The notes under the pieces are model-generated. The model was not told where the DNA came from, ran no database searches, and worked only from the letters and a program-made list of their open reading frames with translations. Source: Aurantimonadaceae bacterium (GTDB taxonomy: Bacteria; Pseudomonadota; Alphaproteobacteria; Rhizobiales; Rhizobiaceae). From it: DNA of 43,207 nt. Location: NCBI GenBank assembly GCA_947474855.1, contig CANJKV010000013.1, positions 1 through 43,207 on the forward strand. The letters run 5' to 3'. A program made the translations under genes and the position numbers. Of the stretch, positions 40,480-43,207 are shown piece after piece. Position 1 is the first letter of the stretch; every line of letters starts with the position of its first letter.

Positions 40480-41010
40480 ATGAAGAAGTTTCTGATCAGG
40501 GCCGTCGAAGAGGCTCAGAACGGCGTCCTCGACGTCGGCCGGCTGACGTCCGACGACGGTCTCGCGCACTGGTGCGGGGGCGCGTTCGAGAAGCTCGAGG
40601 CCGAGCGGGAGCGGCTCGATGGCATCGCTCCGACGCTGGCGCCGGCGCCGAAGACCGGCTCCATGCTCGTCGGCTCGTCCGTGCCCGCCGTCGCCTCGTC
40701 TTCGCCGCCTCTCGACGGCTTCCAGCTCGACGACGTCATGGCGATGATCTTCATGGAGGAGTGGAACAAGCTCTGCCTCGAAACGAAGAAGGCCCCGCCC
40801 GATCTGTGGCTGTCGGGCGAGTTCCTTTGCTACCAGCCGCACCTCTGGACCGCCCGGATCGCTGGCCGCGTGGACGAGCTGATCGCGGCCGAAGTCGAGA
40901 ATCGCCTGGAGGCGGCGATGGGGCGGGCCGAGGTCGACCGCTTGATCCAGGCGACGGAGCGGGCGTCGAAGAAGAAGGCCGGCGCCCGAGACGGCGGGAG
41001 GGCGGCATGA
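40480..41010 (+). CDS. Uncharacterised 176-residue protein
   Basis: Not recognised. The protein is helical, with LAHWCGGAFEKLEAERERLD, a Ser/Ala/Pro-rich linker near 55-75, and MAMIFMEEWNKLCLETKKAP, WLSGEFLCYQPHLWTARIAG in the second half, ending basic (RASKKKAGARDGG). AGAAAGGGAAAATA precedes the ATG. It overlaps the HIRAN gene by ATGA. Likely a cargo gene of the mobile element. Confidence 0.6.
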   Translation: MKKFLIRAVEEAQNGVLDVGRLTSDDGLAHWCGGAFEKLEAERERLDGIAPTLAPAPKTGSMLVGSSVPAVASSSPPLDGFQLDDVMAMIFMEEWNKLCLETKKAPPDLWLSGEFLCYQPHLWTARIAGRVDELIAAEVENRLEAAMGRAEVDRLIQATERASKKKAGARDGGRAA

Positions 41011-41471
41011 TCGACCTCACCCACCTCTCGGACACCGACGCCGGCGCGGAGATCGCCCGCATCGCCGCCGGCGAGCCCACGACGACGAGCCCGATCGCGG
41101 GGTTGCAATTCCACAGCTATGCTCGCGACGACGGCATGGACGGCGTCGTCATGCCCGCCGCCGGCGACCGCCTCCGCCTCGTCAGGGCGCCGGACAACGA
41201 GTACGATCCCTGCGCTATCGAGGTCTGGTGGCGCAACGACCACAGGCTCGGCCATCTGCCGAGGGTCCTCGACGGCGATCTCGCGCCCGTCCTCGACGCC
41301 GGGGAGCCGGTGCGGGCCTATGTGCTCGACGCCGGTACCGGGCGGGCCTGGAGCGCTCAGGTGCTCCTCGTCGGCAAGGGCGTGCAGAAGACGCTCGACG
41401 AGGATGACGCTTGGGAGGAGGAGCGGTGGCAGAGGCTGCGGGATTCGTGGGATGGGGAGGAGCCGTTTTGA
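41007..41471 (+). CDS. HIRAN-domain protein
   Basis: A 154-residue protein whose residues 28-125 match the HIRAN domain (found at the N-terminus of HLTF and in stand-alone bacterial proteins): GLQFHSYARDDG, RLRLVRAPDNEYDPCAIEVW, and LGHLPRVLDGDLAPVLDAGE. HIRAN domains recognise DNA ends or stalled replication structures, so a role in DNA metabolism of the element is a fair inference. ATG start overlaps the upstream stop (ATGA). Its stop overlaps the TTG of the next gene. Confidence 0.8.
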   Translation: MIDLTHLSDTDAGAEIARIAAGEPTTTSPIAGLQFHSYARDDGMDGVVMPAAGDRLRLVRAPDNEYDPCAIEVWWRNDHRLGHLPRVLDGDLAPVLDAGEPVRAYVLDAGTGRAWSAQVLLVGKGVQKTLDEDDAWEEERWQRLRDSWDGEEPF

Positions 41472-41740
41472 GCGACACCGTGAGCCGAGTTCTGCCGTCG
41501 AAGCCGTTCACCACGCCGATGCCGGCCGTGACGCCGCCTTGCATGTCGGCCGCCGATGTCGTCCGAATCCTGCGCCGGGCCTGCGAGGATCTCGGCGGGC
41601 AGAAGAGATGGGCCGAAGCGGCCGAGCTGTCTCCACAATATGTCAACGACGTGCTCGCCGGGCGAAAGGCGCCCGGCGAGCTGATGTGCCTGGCGCTCGG
41701 GCTGGAGCGGGTCGTCACGTACCGGCGGAGGGGGTCGTGA
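41468..41740 (+). CDS. Small HTH protein (90 residues)
   Basis: A 90-residue protein with a single lambda-repressor-like HTH in its C-terminal two thirds: VVRILRRACEDLGGQKRWAE, AAELSPQYVNDVLAGRKAPG. Such short HTH proteins are common as phage-type regulators. A TTG at 41468 overlaps the HIRAN stop and is preferred because of coupling; an ATG at 41543 would give only the HTH core. One base of overlap with the following ATG. Confidence 0.65.
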   Translation: MSDTVSRVLPSKPFTTPMPAVTPPCMSAADVVRILRRACEDLGGQKRWAEAAELSPQYVNDVLAGRKAPGELMCLALGLERVVTYRRRGS

Positions 41741-42120
41741 TGATCGGCGGCGCCCCTCGCACCGACCTCGAGATCGAGGACCTGCCGATCGGCGGCGGCA
41801 AGTACTGGCGGTACCTCTCCAGCTTCGCCGACCGCGTCACCGAGTCGGAGGCGATGGGCCTGGATATCGGCGAGTTGGGGCATTTCCTGTCGTTCGATCC
41901 GCACGAAACCGTGGGATTTTTCAGCCTGCGCGACCGCCTCGGCTACCGGATCTTGACGATGCGCGTCGACTGCGGCGAGCTGGCGGACGTCAGGGCGCCG
42001 GGAAATCGTCTGGCGGCTCCCGAGGAACGGGCGCTGGCGGAAGCATCGGCGGAGGAGTTAGGACTGCGGGTGCTGGCGCTAAACGGGCTGTCGCTCGGCG
42101 GCGGCGGAGGTGGGCCATGA
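41740..42120 (+). CDS. Uncharacterised 126-residue protein
   Basis: Not recognised. A small soluble protein with LEIEDLPIGGGKYWRYLSSF, GELGHFLSFDPHETVGFFSL and a Gly-rich end (SLGGGGGGP). The ATG at 41740 shares one base with the previous stop, and the last bases overlap the next ATG (ATGA). Accessory gene of the element. Confidence 0.6.
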   Translation: MIGGAPRTDLEIEDLPIGGGKYWRYLSSFADRVTESEAMGLDIGELGHFLSFDPHETVGFFSLRDRLGYRILTMRVDCGELADVRAPGNRLAAPEERALAEASAEELGLRVLALNGLSLGGGGGGP

Positions 42121-42239
42121 CGGAGACCGTCGCTCAGGTGACGGACGCGAGGTGGTACCTCCCCGCAGCGATGTGGATCGCCGCGCCCGGCGTTCTCATG
42201 TGGTTGCGGTATCGGAACAATCCAAAGGATCCGCGATAG
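42117..42239 (+). CDS. 40-residue membrane peptide
   Basis: A very short gene, MTETVAQVTDARWYLPAAMW followed by a hydrophobic stretch (IAAPGVLMWL) and a basic end RYRNNPKDPR. One membrane helix with positive C-terminus. Its start overlaps the upstream stop (ATGA), which argues for real translation. Last gene of the operon. Function unknown; small membrane peptides of this kind occur in phage and plasmid operons. Confidence 0.5.
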   Translation: MTETVAQVTDARWYLPAAMWIAAPGVLMWLRYRNNPKDPR

Positions 42240-42363
42240 CTCGCGTTAACCACTTTTCCGGAAGTGCGTTGAACTTTGCAAATAGCGGTCGTAGGGTCTT
42301 CGGGCCTCGGGAGGTATGCGGGGCCGTAGCATGGGTCCGGCCTCAGCCGGCTTTTGATTTAGC

Positions 42364-42403
42364 GGGAAAGGGTCTGCGGCTCGACGGCTGCGGGCCCTTT
42401 CCC
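42364..42403. other. Hairpin GGGAAAGGG...CCCTTTCCC
   Basis: A 9-bp perfect stem (42364-42372 with 42395-42403) around a 22-base loop, 125 bases behind the last gene of the operon. No T-run follows, so it is a possible factor-assisted terminator or a recombination-related structure near the tRNA fragment. Confidence 0.4.
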
Positions 42404-42526
42404 CGTTCTGGGCCCCGGTTTCCGACGCTCTCCGGATATCTCCGGTTTCGACGGGCAGATGCGGGCATTCCGGGGCACGCCGGGGAACACCGAAGCCCTG
42501 CGCTGCAAGGCTTCCGCAGCCTCCGC

Positions 42527-42576
42527 CCTCGTTCACACCGAGGGGGTCACAGGTTCGATCCCTGTCGCGCCCACCA
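42527..42576 (+). repeat. 3' half of a tRNA (anticodon CAC, Val-like): integration site relic
   Basis: All parts of a tRNA 3' half can be drawn. Anticodon stem CCTCG/CGAGG with loop TTCACAC (anticodon CAC at 42534-42536), variable loop GGGTC, T arm ACAGG-TTCGATC-CCTGT, acceptor strand CGCGCCC, discriminator A and encoded CCA ending at 42576. The 5' half with D arm and GGGCGCG is absent upstream, where unrelated sequence stands. Integrases that use the 3' end of a tRNA gene as attB leave exactly such a fragment at the other end of the element. It is therefore read as an att site, not a working tRNA. Confidence 0.75.
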
Positions 42577-42828
42577 TTATCCGACATGACATCCGAATTC
42601 GACGAAGCGGCAAAACGGCTCCGCGCGACGAGATCGCGGATGACGGCGTCGTGTGGGCAAACGGGCGCGGTATCGATCCCGATGAAGGCGACGCTGCTTG
42701 CGTCCAAAGGCATCGTCGCAAGGTGGCCGATCGGTCGCTGTATACGCGATGAAACGAAGCGCGACGTTTTTCGGACAGATCGGATCGGGATGCGGGAGCC
42801 GGTTCGGCCGGGCCCATAATAGGTGTCG
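42577..42828. other. Gene-free stretch behind the att-like site
   Basis: About 250 bases without a supported gene. An AT-rich spot with TCGCTGTATACGCGATGAAA lies near 42734-42753. No repeats to either side were found. Confidence 0.4.
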
Positions 42829-42859
42829 ACCGGGTTCGACGAGCGTCGTCGAACCCGGT
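42829..42859 (-). terminator. Strong hairpin terminator of the dehydrogenase gene
   Basis: A 14-bp perfect stem, ACCGGGTTCGACGA paired with TCGTCGAACCCGGT, around the loop GCG, 50 bases behind the stop codon of the minus-strand gene at 42910. On the minus strand it is followed by ACCTATTATG rather than a clean T-run. Stem strength and position make it the transcription end of that gene. Confidence 0.6.
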
Positions 42860-42909
42860 CTCTGACCGTCGCCGCGGCGACGATGCCGTCCTCGCGACGC
42901 GGCTCCGCG

Positions 42910-43207
42910 TCAGAGCACGATGTTCGAGCCGCGGATGGCTTCGCAGACGGCATCGGTGACCTGACGCGTGGTGGCCGTGCCGCCGACGTCCGGCGTCGTC
43001 ACGCCGCTGCCGGTGACCGTCTCGACGGCGTGCATCAGGCGCTTGGCGGCCTGAGGCTGGCCGAGGTGCTCCAGCATCTGGGCGGCCGTCCAGAAGGTGG
43101 CGACGGGGTTGGCGATGCCCTTGCCGGTGATGTCGAAGGCCGAGCCGTGGATCGGCTCGAACATCGAGGGGAAGCGACGCTCCGGGTCGATGTTGCCGGT
43201 GGGCGCG
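42910..43207 (-). CDS. Tartrate/D-malate (isopropylmalate-like) dehydrogenase, C-terminal part, cut by window end
   Basis: The last about 98 residues of a beta-decarboxylating dehydrogenase. After NIDPERRFPSMFEPIHGSAF, the family's C-terminal signature around the catalytic His and NAD site, follow GIANPVATFWTAAQMLEHLG and DVGGTATTRQVTDAV. FEPIHGSAFDI and TFW are more like tartrate/D-malate dehydrogenase (TtuC/DmlA) than like LeuB. It oxidises and decarboxylates a 2-hydroxy acid with NAD. The start lies beyond the right edge. It ends before the terminator hairpin and lies outside the tRNA-bordered element. Confidence 0.88.
   Translation of the reverse strand, partial: APTGNIDPERRFPSMFEPIHGSAFDITGKGIANPVATFWTAAQMLEHLGQPQAAKRLMHAVETVTGSGVTTPDVGGTATTRQVTDAVCEAIRGSNIVL

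Noticed and set aside
42246-42953. Minus-strand 235-codon frame containing GGRDRDRTCDP
   Set aside because: This string is the well-known false translation of a tRNA 3' end read antisense; the frame overlaps the tRNA fragment and the terminator and has no ribosome-binding site.
1-43207. CRISPR arrays, rRNA genes, riboswitches
   Set aside because: No regularly spaced repeats, rRNA sequence or recognised riboswitch core was found on reading either strand.

Overview
The window is high-GC DNA with alphaproteobacterial character. Codon choice is strongly G/C-ending, start/stop overlaps of the ATGA, GTGA and TGATG type are frequent, and the gene content (CoxMLS-type molybdenum hydroxylase, KfrA-like plasmid protein, TIGR04255 protein, tartrate-dehydrogenase-like enzyme) suits a Rhizobiales/Methylobacteriaceae-like host. 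That assignment is inference. The sequence alone does not say whether this is chromosome or a large replicon.

Left part (about 0.2-25.7 kb): a metabolic accessory region. It holds a TetR gene, a decayed IS1182-like transposase, an MFS/SDR pair and a siderophore-interacting flavoreductase. These are followed by the main object of the window, an eleven-gene minus-strand unit (16410 down to 4967). It encodes the mobile/phosphohistidine half of a PEP-synthase-like dikinase, a GntR/FCD regulator, a cyclase-family hydrolase, the ATP-grasp half of the dikinase, a three-subunit molybdenum hydroxylase (M-L-S), a histidine phosphatase, a fused alpha-beta TPP-dependent E1, a CoxG/SRPBCC protein and an AraC regulator. 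Two copies of a palindromic box 21 bp apart lie just upstream and are a natural GntR operator. Divergently transcribed are a 3-hydroxyacyl-CoA-dehydrogenase-like enzyme and an enolase-superfamily enzyme. Together this reads as an inducible catabolic pathway that phosphorylates, hydroxylates, hydrolyses and oxidatively cleaves an unknown (perhaps aromatic or heterocyclic) compound. Next come an AKR/SDR/MFS operon divergent from a LysR regulator, another SDR, and a DHA2 drug-type exporter.

Middle (about 25.9-32.2 kb): a GH15 glucoamylase/trehalase-like enzyme and an SDR of the long-N-terminus type, then a broken saccharopine-dehydrogenase-like gene. A compact three-gene minus-strand cassette follows (TIGR04255 protein, HTH protein with a hydrophobic N-terminus, and an unrecognised 266-residue protein). 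It looks like an uncharacterised accessory or defence-type system.

Right part (about 32.4-42.6 kb): plasmid or integrative-element DNA. There is a 688-residue putative replication initiator, a MarR-like winged-helix protein and a KfrA-like coiled-coil protein with an obvious operator. A poorly coding stretch of about 0.9 kb comes next, then a set of small unrecognised genes. The last is an eight-gene, almost gapless plus-strand operon carrying a four-HTH protein, two small HTH regulators, a HIRAN-domain protein and a 40-residue membrane peptide. Downstream is a clean 3' half of a tRNA (anticodon loop CAC, T arm, acceptor strand and CCA) without its 5' half, the classical scar of integration into a tRNA gene. 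Beyond it the sequence returns to a house-type gene, the 3' end of a tartrate/isopropylmalate-dehydrogenase family gene with its own terminator.
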